Source: Parapedobacter pyrenivorans (GTDB lineage Bacteria > Bacteroidota > Bacteroidia > Sphingobacteriales > Sphingobacteriaceae). Taken from it: a DNA stretch of 64,000 nt. The notes beneath the pieces are model-generated. The model was not told where the DNA came from, made no database searches, and worked only from the letters and a program-made list of their open reading frames with translations. Shown here piece after piece: positions 45,061 through 53,645 of this stretch (position 1 is its first letter; each line of letters begins with the position of its first letter). The stretch is from assembly GCF_014636865.1 (NCBI RefSeq), contig NZ_BMER01000001.1, positions 1,228,718 through 1,292,717 on the forward strand, in the 5' to 3' direction. The translations under genes and the position numbers were made by a program.

Positions 45061-46311
45061 ATGATCATGGAAGAAACTCCCCGTACCCCTATTAAAGTGC
45101 CCCGAGCGTGGCTGACCGTAGGCCTGCTCGTTGTTATAGCCCTGTTGAATTACATCGATAGAACCATGATCACCACGATGCGCGGTTCGATCGTAGATGC
45201 GATACCGATGACAGACGCCCAGTTTGGGCTATTGACGGCGGTTTTTCTCTGGATTTATGGGTTGTTGAGTCCCATGGCGGGGTTTATGGCCGACCGGCTC
45301 GGCAAAAGCCGGGTGATATTGGGCAGCCTTTTCGTGTGGTCGTTGGTGACGTGGCTAACGGCGTACGCCACCACCTTCGAGCAGCTGCTGGTTACCCGCG
45401 CGCTGATGGGCATCAGCGAGGCGTGCTATATCCCGGCAGCGCTGGCCCTGATCATGGATTACCACCGCGGCCCGACGCGATCCCTGGCTACCGGTATCCA
45501 CATGGCCGGCATCATGGCCGGCCAGAGTTTGGGCTTTGTAGGCGGCTGGATCGCCGAAAACCATGCATGGAATACAGCTTTCCTGCTGTTTGGTATATTT
45601 GGAGTGGGCTATTCGCTTGCACTGATTTTCCTGCTGAAGGAAGCTCCCAAACAAGACGAAATACTTGATCGTGAACCGGGAGAAAAAATTGGGTTTGGAA
45701 AGGGGCTAGCCTATCTATTTAAACAACGATCATTTATCCTGTTGGTGATATTCTTTGCCCTAGTGAGCATACTCACGTGGTTGGTCGTGGGCTGGTTGCC
45801 TACCTATTTCACCGAGCAGTTTGGCCTTTCACAAACCGTGGCCGGACTGTATTCAACGGCCTATATCTTTACATCGGCCATCTTTGGCGTGCTATTGGGC
45901 GGTTTTCTGGCTGATCGCTGGAGCAAAATCAATCCAAGGGGTAGAATCTGGGTGCCTGCCATCGGGCTATGTATCGCTGCCCCGGCAATTTTCATGGCCA
46001 GTTACACCACCGTTTTGCCGATTGCCATCGGCTGTTTCATCGCTTACACTGTCACCAAATCATTCAGTGATGCGAATACCATGCCTATACTGAGTATGAT
46101 CATCGATTCACGCTACCGCGCTACTGGCTACGGTATCCTAAATTGCTGCGGCACCATCGTTGGCGGAATCGCGCTTTATTATGGCGGTTTTTTGAGGGAC
46201 GCCAATATCGGACTTACTACAGTTTATCAATTTGCAGCGTTATTTATTGTCCTGGCCGCCGTGGCACTCTTCCTCATTAAGCCCAAAAAGAAATTTATCG
46301 AACCGCAATAA
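45061..46311 (+). CDS. MFS transporter (anion:cation symporter-like)
   Basis: 416 residues, 12 predicted TM helices. YIDRTMI in TM1 and ADRLGKSR (motif A) are typical of the ACS/sugar-acid branch of MFS, which also includes sialic-acid NanT-like and hexuronate carriers. Likely inner-membrane importer of the acidic sugar freed in the periplasm. A second start at 45067 is possible. Second-to-last gene of the operon. Confidence 0.9.
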   Translation: MIMEETPRTPIKVPRAWLTVGLLVVIALLNYIDRTMITTMRGSIVDAIPMTDAQFGLLTAVFLWIYGLLSPMAGFMADRLGKSRVILGSLFVWSLVTWLTAYATTFEQLLVTRALMGISEACYIPAALALIMDYHRGPTRSLATGIHMAGIMAGQSLGFVGGWIAENHAWNTAFLLFGIFGVGYSLALIFLLKEAPKQDEILDREPGEKIGFGKGLAYLFKQRSFILLVIFFALVSILTWLVVGWLPTYFTEQFGLSQTVAGLYSTAYIFTSAIFGVLLGGFLADRWSKINPRGRIWVPAIGLCIAAPAIFMASYTTVLPIAIGCFIAYTVTKSFSDANTMPILSMIIDSRYRATGYGILNCCGTIVGGIALYYGGFLRDANIGLTTVYQFAALFIVLAAVALFLIKPKKKFIEPQ

Positions 46312-46331
46312 TCAAATCTTTCATTCAAATC

Positions 46332-47633
46332 ATGAATAGCAACTACGAAAAATCAGCACAATTGCTGGAGCGCGCCAAAAAAGTACTAGCATCAGGCGTC
46401 TCTTCCGAATTCCGCAAATATAACCATCCCCACGCCCTATTTTATACGCACGGAAAAGGTACACGTATCTACGATGTGGATGGCAACGAATACCTGGATT
46501 TTACCCTGAGCCAGGGGCCGCTTATCCTGGGGCACTCCCATCCGGAGGTACTGCAGGCGGTACATGACTATTCCGCCCAGGGTCAGCTGTATGCCGGTCA
46601 GCACCTGCAGGAAATCGAATTGGCAGAGAAGCTGAATGAATTGATTCCATCGGCTGAACTCATGCGATTCTGTTTGGACGGTTCGGAAGCCGTGCAAACC
46701 GCATTTCGGGTAGCGCGCGCAAAGACCGGTCGACAGAAATTTCTGCGTTTCGAAGGCCATTATCACGGCTGGCTGGACAACGTAGCCTATGGCATCTCCG
46801 CACCATCGGCCGAGGCGCTTGGCGATCGTGAAGATCCGAATGTATTTCCATGGACGGCTGGGCTACCCGATTCCTCCCGGGCGGATTTCATTGTTCTCCC
46901 GTGGAATGATTTGGATTTGGTGAGCCGGACGCTTGAAGAACGGCACGAGGAGTTGGCCGCAATCATCACGGAGCCCATCATGTGCAACAATGGGTGTATC
47001 GTACCAAAAGAGGGCTTTTTGGCCGGATTACGGGACCTTTGTAACCGCTACGGTATTGCACTGATATTTGATGAGGTGATCACCGGTTTCCGGGTCGGAT
47101 TAGGTGGAGCGCAACGCCATTTCGGGATTACACCCGACCTGTCGATCTTTGCCAAAGCCATGGGAAGCGGCTATCCCATCAGCGCAGTGGTCGGAAAGCG
47201 GGATTGGATGGAACTGATTGAACAAGGAAAGGTGATCCATGCCGGCACGATGAATTCCGGTAATCCTACGGTAGCCGCGGCCCTTGCAACGATACGCGTA
47301 TTAGAACGCGAAATGCCCTATGACCGGATGTATCGATTAGGCCAGCAGCTGATGGCCGGCCTCCGGGAAGCCGCTTCGGAAGCCGGTCAGAATCTAGTGG
47401 TTCAAGGCCTTGGGCCGATGTTTGTGACGTATTTCGGAAATGAGGGCGAATTGACGGACTACCGGGACACCTTCCATGCAGACAAAGGTAAACTGAACAG
47501 GTTTATCGCCGGCCTGCACGACGAAGGAATCCGGGTCATCGGCCGCGGCCTTTGGTACATCAGTGCGGCACATACCGAAGCGGATATTGCGGATGCAATT
47601 GCAGCTTCAGCCCGCGTGTTGGCGAGGTTATAA
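46332..47633 (+). CDS. Class-III aminotransferase, glutamate-1-semialdehyde aminomutase-like
   Basis: 433-residue fold-type I PLP enzyme. PLP lysine in FAKAMGSGYP, IFDEVITGFR with the PLP-pyridine Asp, and GHYHGW are typical of the GSA-aminomutase/aspartate aminotransferase III family. The first residues SSEFRKYNHPHALF resemble GSAM. It is separated from haem-biosynthesis genes and closes the catabolic operon, so it more likely transaminates an amino sugar or amino acid derived from the substrate. Confidence 0.9.
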   Translation: MNSNYEKSAQLLERAKKVLASGVSSEFRKYNHPHALFYTHGKGTRIYDVDGNEYLDFTLSQGPLILGHSHPEVLQAVHDYSAQGQLYAGQHLQEIELAEKLNELIPSAELMRFCLDGSEAVQTAFRVARAKTGRQKFLRFEGHYHGWLDNVAYGISAPSAEALGDREDPNVFPWTAGLPDSSRADFIVLPWNDLDLVSRTLEERHEELAAIITEPIMCNNGCIVPKEGFLAGLRDLCNRYGIALIFDEVITGFRVGLGGAQRHFGITPDLSIFAKAMGSGYPISAVVGKRDWMELIEQGKVIHAGTMNSGNPTVAAALATIRVLEREMPYDRMYRLGQQLMAGLREAASEAGQNLVVQGLGPMFVTYFGNEGELTDYRDTFHADKGKLNRFIAGLHDEGIRVIGRGLWYISAAHTEADIADAIAASARVLARL

Positions 47634-47855
47634 CGAATCTGGCAGCATGTTGAACCCCACAAGAAAATTAGCCGACCGTTCGCATAATTTCAATGGGTCC
47701 GGCAAGTCGGACGCAGGCCAATTGGATAACCAAAGGTATTCGATTTCAACTTCACAGTCCCCTCTTCATTTCTTACCTTAAGTCAAGTGAAGCATTATTC
47801 CCGTCGGTTACCTTTGTACCGAAATTACAGGTCATTTCAAGTAAAATTTATCAGT

Positions 47856-48299
47856 ATGACGCAGTCAGTTTATGTAAAATTGGTTTTGATCCTTGCAGGT
47901 GTTATCGGCATTTCGGTTGGCATTGGCCAATTATTTTTTCCGGTAACCTTTGAAGCATCTGCCGGTATCCGTGTGGCGGGCGAGACCAATTTATTAAGTG
48001 AAATAAGGGCCGCGGGTGGCACCCTATTACTAGCCGGAATCGTGATGTTGTTTGGTGCTTTTAAACCGTCGTCAACTGATTTCGCACTTTCTCTAGCCGT
48101 GTTGTTTTACCTGGCTTACGGTTTGTCGCGTAGTTACGGTATGGTAATAGACGGGATTCCGAGCCAATCTCTGGTGATGGTGACGATCGTTGAAATCGTT
48201 ATAGGGCTTGCTGCCTACGTTAGCTATGCTATGCGGAGAAAAGGGCGGCTATTCCTTTTCGGGAGAAGTAACGATTCGCCTTCTGATTCTACTCAGTGA
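47856..48299 (+). CDS. DUF4345-like small membrane protein
   Basis: 147 residues with about four hydrophobic helices (LVLILAGVIGISVGIGQLFF, AAGGTLLLAGIVMLFGAF, ALSLAVLFYLAYGLS, VMVTIVEIVIGLAAYV). ATG 47856 fits the family N-terminus; the frame extends upstream to 47787 without support. The last 17 codons overlap, tail to tail, the 3' end of the Crp/Fnr gene. Function unknown. Confidence 0.8.
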   Translation: MTQSVYVKLVLILAGVIGISVGIGQLFFPVTFEASAGIRVAGETNLLSEIRAAGGTLLLAGIVMLFGAFKPSSTDFALSLAVLFYLAYGLSRSYGMVIDGIPSQSLVMVTIVEIVIGLAAYVSYAMRRKGRLFLFGRSNDSPSDSTQ

Positions 48300-48836
48300 C
48301 TCCGGAGTGATACCCAGGTAGCTTGAAATATAAACAAGGGGTATCCGATTCAAAATGCCAGGACGTGATTTCATTAACAGGAGATACCGCTCCTCCGGAC
48401 TGAAGCCGTTGAGGAGTGTGATGTAATTTTCAGCCTTTTTATAGTCTTCAAACATTAGGCTGGCCATCAAATGTTCAGTGGATGGATTGGCGCGGTGCAT
48501 GGCGATCTCTTGTGCCTTTGTGCCACTGATGAGGATTGAGTCTTCAATACATTGAATTGTACAATCAGCGGGTTTACCATTCAGGTAACTGGCATACAGC
48601 ACAATAGGATCGCCCTCGGTGAAAAAATTCATTGTCCTTTCCTCGCCATTCACGATTTTGAGTTGACGAAGGCATCCCTTTAAAATAAAATAGCATTTGT
48701 CGCAAATTTTCCCTTCGCGAACGGGGGAATCGCCTTTTTTGAACGTCTCAACAGAAGTATTTGCGATGATCTGGTCGATATCATCGGATTTAAACCGGTC
48801 GAACTTACGGAGGTATTCCTTTGCCAGTTCATTCAT
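48249..48836 (-). CDS. Crp/Fnr-family transcriptional regulator
   Basis: 195 residues. A cyclic-nucleotide-binding-like beta roll (about 15-125; VREGKICDKCYFILKGCLRQL) is followed by a C-terminal winged helix ending YLGITPESLSRIRRR. ATG 48836 (MNELAKEYL) is preferred over an upstream TTG at 48896. The cAMP-binding Arg/Ser signature is not obvious, as in many Bacteroidota members that sense other signals. It converges on and overlaps the DUF4345-like gene. Confidence 0.92.
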   Translation of the reverse strand: MNELAKEYLRKFDRFKSDDIDQIIANTSVETFKKGDSPVREGKICDKCYFILKGCLRQLKIVNGEERTMNFFTEGDPIVLYASYLNGKPADCTIQCIEDSILISGTKAQEIAMHRANPSTEHLMASLMFEDYKKAENYITLLNGFSPEERYLLLMKSRPGILNRIPLVYISSYLGITPESLSRIRRRIVTSPEKE

Positions 48837-49046
48837 GACTATGCTTTTGTCGTAATCGCCAGCATCAAACTTAGCTAAATTTGTTTTTATATACAATGTA
48901 ATCGGGTAGCAAAATCATGTTTCCTTTTCCCACCCGCGGTCATAGCCGATCAAGGCGATACAGGCTATTCGATTTCAGAATGAAATAAGGAAAAGATAAA
49001 CGAAGTAGTGACATTATTCGTAAGTTAGTCCCCATTCGTTAGTGAT

Positions 49047-49871
49047 ATGTACAATCGGCTCGTCACCTACCAAAACCATCGGATAATCCTCTCACATGAG
49101 CGGACAAAAGCGGCTACCATGGATATTTACCCTTCGCAGCACTTGCTCACCTTCATCCGGGAGGGAGTATTGAAAGTGACGCAGGGCGGAACGGTCATGC
49201 AGTTTACGCCGGGCGAGTTTGTGCTGTTCAGGAAATTCACACCGGCAACGATCACCAAAACAGGGCAAGGGAATGACACGAGATTTTCGAGCATCGTTTT
49301 TTCGTTTCATGAAGACCTCGTCAACGAATCGCTTCAACAGCTGAAAATTCACCCGCCGACGGAAAGCAAGGCGCCCTTACGTCAGGTGTTCGGTATCGCA
49401 TCGACACCCATTCTCGATCAATTTATCCAGTCGCTTCACTTGTTTTTCGAACAGGGGGTTGCCATGGATGATCAGCTGGCCAAGCTTAAAACCATGGAAG
49501 CTCTTATCGGATTGATCAAGGCCGACCGCCAGCTGGCCTATCAGCTTCAGCATTTTTCCGGGCGCAGCAAGGCCGATCTATTTGCATACATGAATGTTCA
49601 TTACCTCGAAAACAGGAAATTGGCGACCTTTGCACGTGGTTCGGGACGCAGCCTGACGGTTTTTAAGAAAGATTTCAAGGTACTCTACGGCACGACACCC
49701 GCAAAATGGCTCAAACAGAAGCGGCTCGACCACGCTTACCAACTGCTGACCACCACACCGCGTAAGGCTTCGGAGATCTATTTGGAGTGCGGCTTCGAAG
49801 ACCTAGCGCATTTCAGCAAGTCCTTCAAAAAACAGTTCAACATCAACCCGTCGCGCGTTACGCCTTTTTAG
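49047..49871 (+). CDS. AraC-family transcriptional regulator
   Basis: 274 residues. An N-terminal cupin-like domain (about 1-110) is followed by two C-terminal helix-turn-helix motifs (about 180-274: LATFARGSGRSLTVFKKDFK and ASEIYLECGFEDLAHFSKSF). No signal or membrane segment. It lies 98 bp upstream of the MBL lactonase-like gene and is a candidate activator of the 49970-52006 genes. The effector is unknown. Confidence 0.93.
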   Translation: MYNRLVTYQNHRIILSHERTKAATMDIYPSQHLLTFIREGVLKVTQGGTVMQFTPGEFVLFRKFTPATITKTGQGNDTRFSSIVFSFHEDLVNESLQQLKIHPPTESKAPLRQVFGIASTPILDQFIQSLHLFFEQGVAMDDQLAKLKTMEALIGLIKADRQLAYQLQHFSGRSKADLFAYMNVHYLENRKLATFARGSGRSLTVFKKDFKVLYGTTPAKWLKQKRLDHAYQLLTTTPRKASEIYLECGFEDLAHFSKSFKKQFNINPSRVTPF

Positions 49872-49969
49872 ACAAGCAAATACGCCTTCTTAGCCCTTTT
49901 TCCCTGCTGCCAACGTCCGAATTTTGTACCTGATTTAGGAATTAGGTATGAACCTGACATTATTAAACT

Positions 49970-50734
49970 ATGAATGTACACATTTTAGACGGCGGTGAGA
50001 TGGCATGCACCGATGGGTCGTTTTTGAGCAGCCAGTATAACCAAGGGATGCACATCGCACTGGCGAATCCCGTATTCTTGATCGAACACCCCAAGGGTCG
50101 GGTTTTATGGGATACTGGCCTTGCCGATGGATTGCACACCGAAAAAGACGGAGTCGAAAACTGGATTTTCAAGTTAAAGGTCAACCAGACGCTGTTGAAG
50201 CAGCTAAACGAATTGGAGCTGCGGCCTGGCGATATCGACTACCTGGCGTTTTCGCACATGCACATCGATCACACAGGCAATGCTAATTATTTCCCGCACT
50301 CAACGATTATCATGCAAGAGGCCGAATATGCCCATGCATTCGCTGCACCGAGCAAACCCATGAACTATGCTGATTACGAAGGACTGAGCGATTCGACCTT
50401 CATGAAGCTGGATGGCGATTACGACTTGTTTGGCGATGGCTTAATTACCTTTATAGCTACCCCGGGCCACACGCCAGGACACCAATCACTCATGCTGCGG
50501 CTGCAGGATACGACGATGATCATCTCCGGCGACGTGAGCTATACCCAGCACCATTTTGATAGCGAAGGGATACCCATTTTTAACACCGACCCCGAGGCAA
50601 GCAGGCAATCCATCGCCAAAATTCGGCGCTGGTTGGTAGACCACGATGCGCAACTTTGGATACAGCACGATGTGGAGCATTACGCTTCTCGCAAAGCTAA
50701 GAACCGACGCAACGAACGAATTACCAGAAAATGA
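49970..50734 (+). CDS. MBL-fold hydrolase similar to N-acyl-homoserine lactonase
   Basis: 254 residues. The metal motif HMHIDHTGN (HxHxDH), TPGHTPGH with a further His, SGDVSY with the bridging Asp and a C-terminal IQHD define an AiiA-like two-zinc MBL enzyme. Likely opens a lactone, possibly quorum-sensing acyl-homoserine lactones. No AHL synthase or LuxR gene is in the window, so quorum quenching of other bacteria is the more likely role if this specificity holds. Confidence 0.88.
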   Translation: MNVHILDGGEMACTDGSFLSSQYNQGMHIALANPVFLIEHPKGRVLWDTGLADGLHTEKDGVENWIFKLKVNQTLLKQLNELELRPGDIDYLAFSHMHIDHTGNANYFPHSTIIMQEAEYAHAFAAPSKPMNYADYEGLSDSTFMKLDGDYDLFGDGLITFIATPGHTPGHQSLMLRLQDTTMIISGDVSYTQHHFDSEGIPIFNTDPEASRQSIAKIRRWLVDHDAQLWIQHDVEHYASRKAKNRRNERITRK

Positions 50735-50740
50735 TACATT

Positions 50741-51118
50741 ATGGACATTGAAGCGCTCCACGCGACCACCATTAGGAATTATCTTCACGGTGCATTTAAC
50801 GAAACAGATATCGACGCTTTCAAAGCCGCCTTCCACCCCGAATTTGCCATCATCAATATCCTCGAAGACGGCAGCATGGCTCATTTTACCCGGTCCATGT
50901 GGGAATGTGCGCTCAAGAAAAGATTGGAAGACAACGATTTCGATCCGCTCTCAGCGGCCCTGACTGCGCGGTTAAGAACCGTCGACTGGGTTGGCGACAA
51001 AGCCTGCGCAACCCTCGATCTTCTGTGCGGTGAACGCGTCGTTTATACCGATTTCCTTCTCCTCGCAAAAATTGCCGGGGTCTGGCAGATCGTTTCGAAA
51101 ATTTATCATCAGCACTGA
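50741..51118 (+). CDS. NTF2-like/lumazine-binding-fold protein
   Basis: 125 residues. The cone-shaped SnoaL/NTF2-like layout is suggested by IRNYLHGAFNETDIDAFKAAFHP at the N-terminus and VYTDFLLLAKIAGVWQIVSKIYH at the C-terminus. Starts 6 bp after the MBL gene, probably co-transcribed. Small family with varied binding or enzymatic roles; no specific function assigned. Confidence 0.85.
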   Translation: MDIEALHATTIRNYLHGAFNETDIDAFKAAFHPEFAIINILEDGSMAHFTRSMWECALKKRLEDNDFDPLSAALTARLRTVDWVGDKACATLDLLCGERVVYTDFLLLAKIAGVWQIVSKIYHQH

Positions 51119-51136
51119 CTAATCGTTCCAACCGCC

Positions 51137-52006
51137 ATGCGTGCCGTACTTTGCCTTGTTGCCGCAGCCTTGATGTGGGGGTTGAACTTCCACTTGTTGA
51201 AAATCATGATCGGCAGCGTGCATGTTATGGAAGCAGGCTTCTGGCGCTACCTGTTTGCGGTCTGTTCGTTGGTGTTTTTACTTCGGAAAGACGTGGCCGG
51301 CTGGGCTGCTTTCCGAGCAAACAGTAAGGGTGTGCTGCTTGTCGGGCTATTGGGATTGTTTTGTTTCAACCTATTCCTGTTTTCCGGACTGAACCACACG
51401 ACGTCGATCAACGCATCGTTGGTCATGAGTTTGAATCCAGTTGCTACCATTTTAGTCGCGCGGCTGTTCTTAAAGACAAACCTGTCTCCCCGGCAAATCG
51501 CCGCAGCCATTCTAGGCGTAACCGGGGTTATCTATTTAGTGAGCAAAGGGAATATCCACGACTTGAGGCAGCTGGTGTTTTTGAAAGGCGATCTGTTGGT
51601 GGTGATAGCCATGCTGCTCTCAGCCGGTTATAACAGCTGGGTAACGAAGTACCGGGGGGCACTTGACAATCAGTCTTTCACCTTCTTCACCAACCTAATT
51701 TGCCTACTTGCCTTCGTCGTTATTCTTCCGTTTTTTGCGCACCCCCGCCCTATGGAATATGAAACCTCCTTCTGGATAGCCGCTGTCACTTTCGGCGTTT
51801 TGGGAACGGGCGTCACTTATTTACTCTGGAATTACGGACTTAGTCGGCTGGGAGCCAGCCGTGCCGGGGTATTCATGAACATCATTCCGCTAGCTACCGC
51901 TGCGACGGCCGTTTTGTTTGGCGAAGAACTGATGACGTATCATTACGTTTCAGGCGCGTTGATTTTGGTGGCCTTGTTGGTCGCTCAGCGATTTACCGGC
52001 CGATAG
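51137..52006 (+). CDS. EamA/DMT-family transporter
   Basis: 289 residues with ten hydrophobic segments and the two EamA repeats (N-terminal AALMWGLNFHLLKIM; C-terminal WNYGLSRLGASRAGVFMNIIPL, ATAATAVLFGEEL). An inner-membrane drug/metabolite exporter, starting 18 bp after the NTF2-like gene. Substrate unknown. Confidence 0.92.
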   Translation: MRAVLCLVAAALMWGLNFHLLKIMIGSVHVMEAGFWRYLFAVCSLVFLLRKDVAGWAAFRANSKGVLLVGLLGLFCFNLFLFSGLNHTTSINASLVMSLNPVATILVARLFLKTNLSPRQIAAAILGVTGVIYLVSKGNIHDLRQLVFLKGDLLVVIAMLLSAGYNSWVTKYRGALDNQSFTFFTNLICLLAFVVILPFFAHPRPMEYETSFWIAAVTFGVLGTGVTYLLWNYGLSRLGASRAGVFMNIIPLATAATAVLFGEELMTYHYVSGALILVALLVAQRFTGR

Positions 52007-52034
52007 GAGAATCGTGGTGTTTTATTTCTTTGCC

Positions 52035-53645
52035 TTATTTCAGCGCTTTGTTATAAGCATCCAAAAACCGGTTGTCGTTCTCATCGGAATCGTTGTAGGC
52101 TTTCCGGGTTTCATCCAACTTCTGGTGCATGGTTTCCCGGACCTGCTTGTATGCGGGATCGTCATAGACATTGAGCATCTCCTTGGGATCCTGCTCCAAA
52201 TCATAGAGTTCCCACTCATCGATATCATAGTAAAAGTGGATCAGTTTGTAGCGGTCCGTGCGGATACCGTAGTGACGCTTAACCATGTGGATCGACGGGT
52301 ACTCATAATACGTATAATAGATGGCGTCACGCCAATCCGTCGTTTCGCCGGATACCAGTTGCCTAAACGATTGGCCCTGGATATCGGCGGGGATGGGTAC
52401 GCCGGCATAGTCCAAAAACGTGGGTGCGAAATCCAGGTTCTGCACCAACGCATCGATTTTCGTACCAGCCTTTATCTCTTTGGGATAACGGATTGCCAAC
52501 GGCGTCCTGAGCGACTCTTCATACATAAACCGCTTATCGAACCATCCATGCTCCCCTAGGTAGAACCCTTGGTCTGACGTGTACACCACGATGGTGTTTT
52601 CCTCCAAGCCATGAGCACGTAGGTAATCCAGTAATCTGCCTACCCCGTCGTCTACAGCTGCTATGGTCGCCAGGTAATCTTGCATGTACCGTTGATAGCG
52701 CCACCTCATCAGCTCTTCCTTAGTCATCGACGGATAGCGTTTCCGGAAATCCTCGACGATCGGGTCGTACACGGCATCCCACGCTTTCCGTTGTGCCGAA
52801 TCCATGCGCCCCAGGTTATTTTCATAGGCATTCTTGTCCCAATTAAGCGTGCTCGGAATACCTAGCTCGTCCATTATCGATGGCGGTATTTTGGAGTCCC
52901 CTGCCCAGTTCATATCCTTCAAGATATTCATCTCTGCGGATTTTGCAGCTGTACCGCGTCCTTTATAGTCGTCGAATAGGGTTTCCGGCTCGGGAAAGGT
53001 CAGCTGCGTGTATTCCTTGTAGTGCCGCTCTGCAGGCAGCCATTCCCGGTGGGGAGCCTTTTGATGGAAGAGCAAACAGAAGGGCTTGTCCTTGTCGCGT
53101 TCACCCAGCCATTGCAGCGCGAGATCTGTGGTGATATCGGTGACATATCCATGAAACCGTTCTTTCTGGCCGTTGACGAAAAAGTCCGGGTTATAATAAT
53201 CACCTTGCCCCGGCACCACCGCAGAATAGTCAAACCCCTGTGGTAGCCCGTCCATATGGATTTTGCCCACCATTGCCGTTTGGTAACCCGCCCGCTGCAA
53301 CAGCTTTGGGAAGTTATCCTGTGACCAGTCAAACGGCGACATGTTATCCACCTTTCCATTGACGAAACTATGTTTGCCCGTGAGCAATACCGCCCTGCTG
53401 GGCGCACACAATGAGTTGGTAACCGTGGCCCGGGTAAACAGTGCCCCTTCCTGCGCAATGCGATCAATGTTAGGTGTGCTGTTGATGCCATACCCATAAG
53501 CGCTGACCGCTTGGTAGCCATGGTCATCGCTCATGATATAGATAATATTGGGTTGGCTCGAAGCCTGTTGCTTTTTCTGTACCGGGTTGCATGCCATGGC
53601 CATTGCCATGGTCAGCAATATGAAACCGATCTGCTGTTTGCTCAT
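52035..53645 (-). CDS. S1-family sulfatase lipoprotein 1
   Basis: 536 residues with lipobox ending AC at Cys19. The formylglycine motif CAPSR is at Cys80, and metal-binding IMSDDHGY lies at about 37-44. Later catalytic regions: MVGKIHMDG (Lys, His), HQKAPHREW and TSDQGFYLGEHGWFDKR. It hydrolyses sulfate esters on a carbohydrate in the periplasm or at the surface; a sulfatase-maturating enzyme is needed and is not in the window. The ATG overlaps the stop of the upstream sulfatase by four bases. Confidence 0.93.
   Translation of the reverse strand: MSKQQIGFILLTMAMAMACNPVQKKQQASSQPNIIYIMSDDHGYQAVSAYGYGINSTPNIDRIAQEGALFTRATVTNSLCAPSRAVLLTGKHSFVNGKVDNMSPFDWSQDNFPKLLQRAGYQTAMVGKIHMDGLPQGFDYSAVVPGQGDYYNPDFFVNGQKERFHGYVTDITTDLALQWLGERDKDKPFCLLFHQKAPHREWLPAERHYKEYTQLTFPEPETLFDDYKGRGTAAKSAEMNILKDMNWAGDSKIPPSIMDELGIPSTLNWDKNAYENNLGRMDSAQRKAWDAVYDPIVEDFRKRYPSMTKEELMRWRYQRYMQDYLATIAAVDDGVGRLLDYLRAHGLEENTIVVYTSDQGFYLGEHGWFDKRFMYEESLRTPLAIRYPKEIKAGTKIDALVQNLDFAPTFLDYAGVPIPADIQGQSFRQLVSGETTDWRDAIYYTYYEYPSIHMVKRHYGIRTDRYKLIHFYYDIDEWELYDLEQDPKEMLNVYDDPAYKQVRETMHQKLDETRKAYNDSDENDNRFLDAYNKALK

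Noticed and set aside
46332-47633. True HemL (glutamate-1-semialdehyde aminomutase of haem synthesis)
   Set aside because: No haem genes nearby and it closes a tightly packed catabolic operon; a pathway-specific aminotransferase is more likely.
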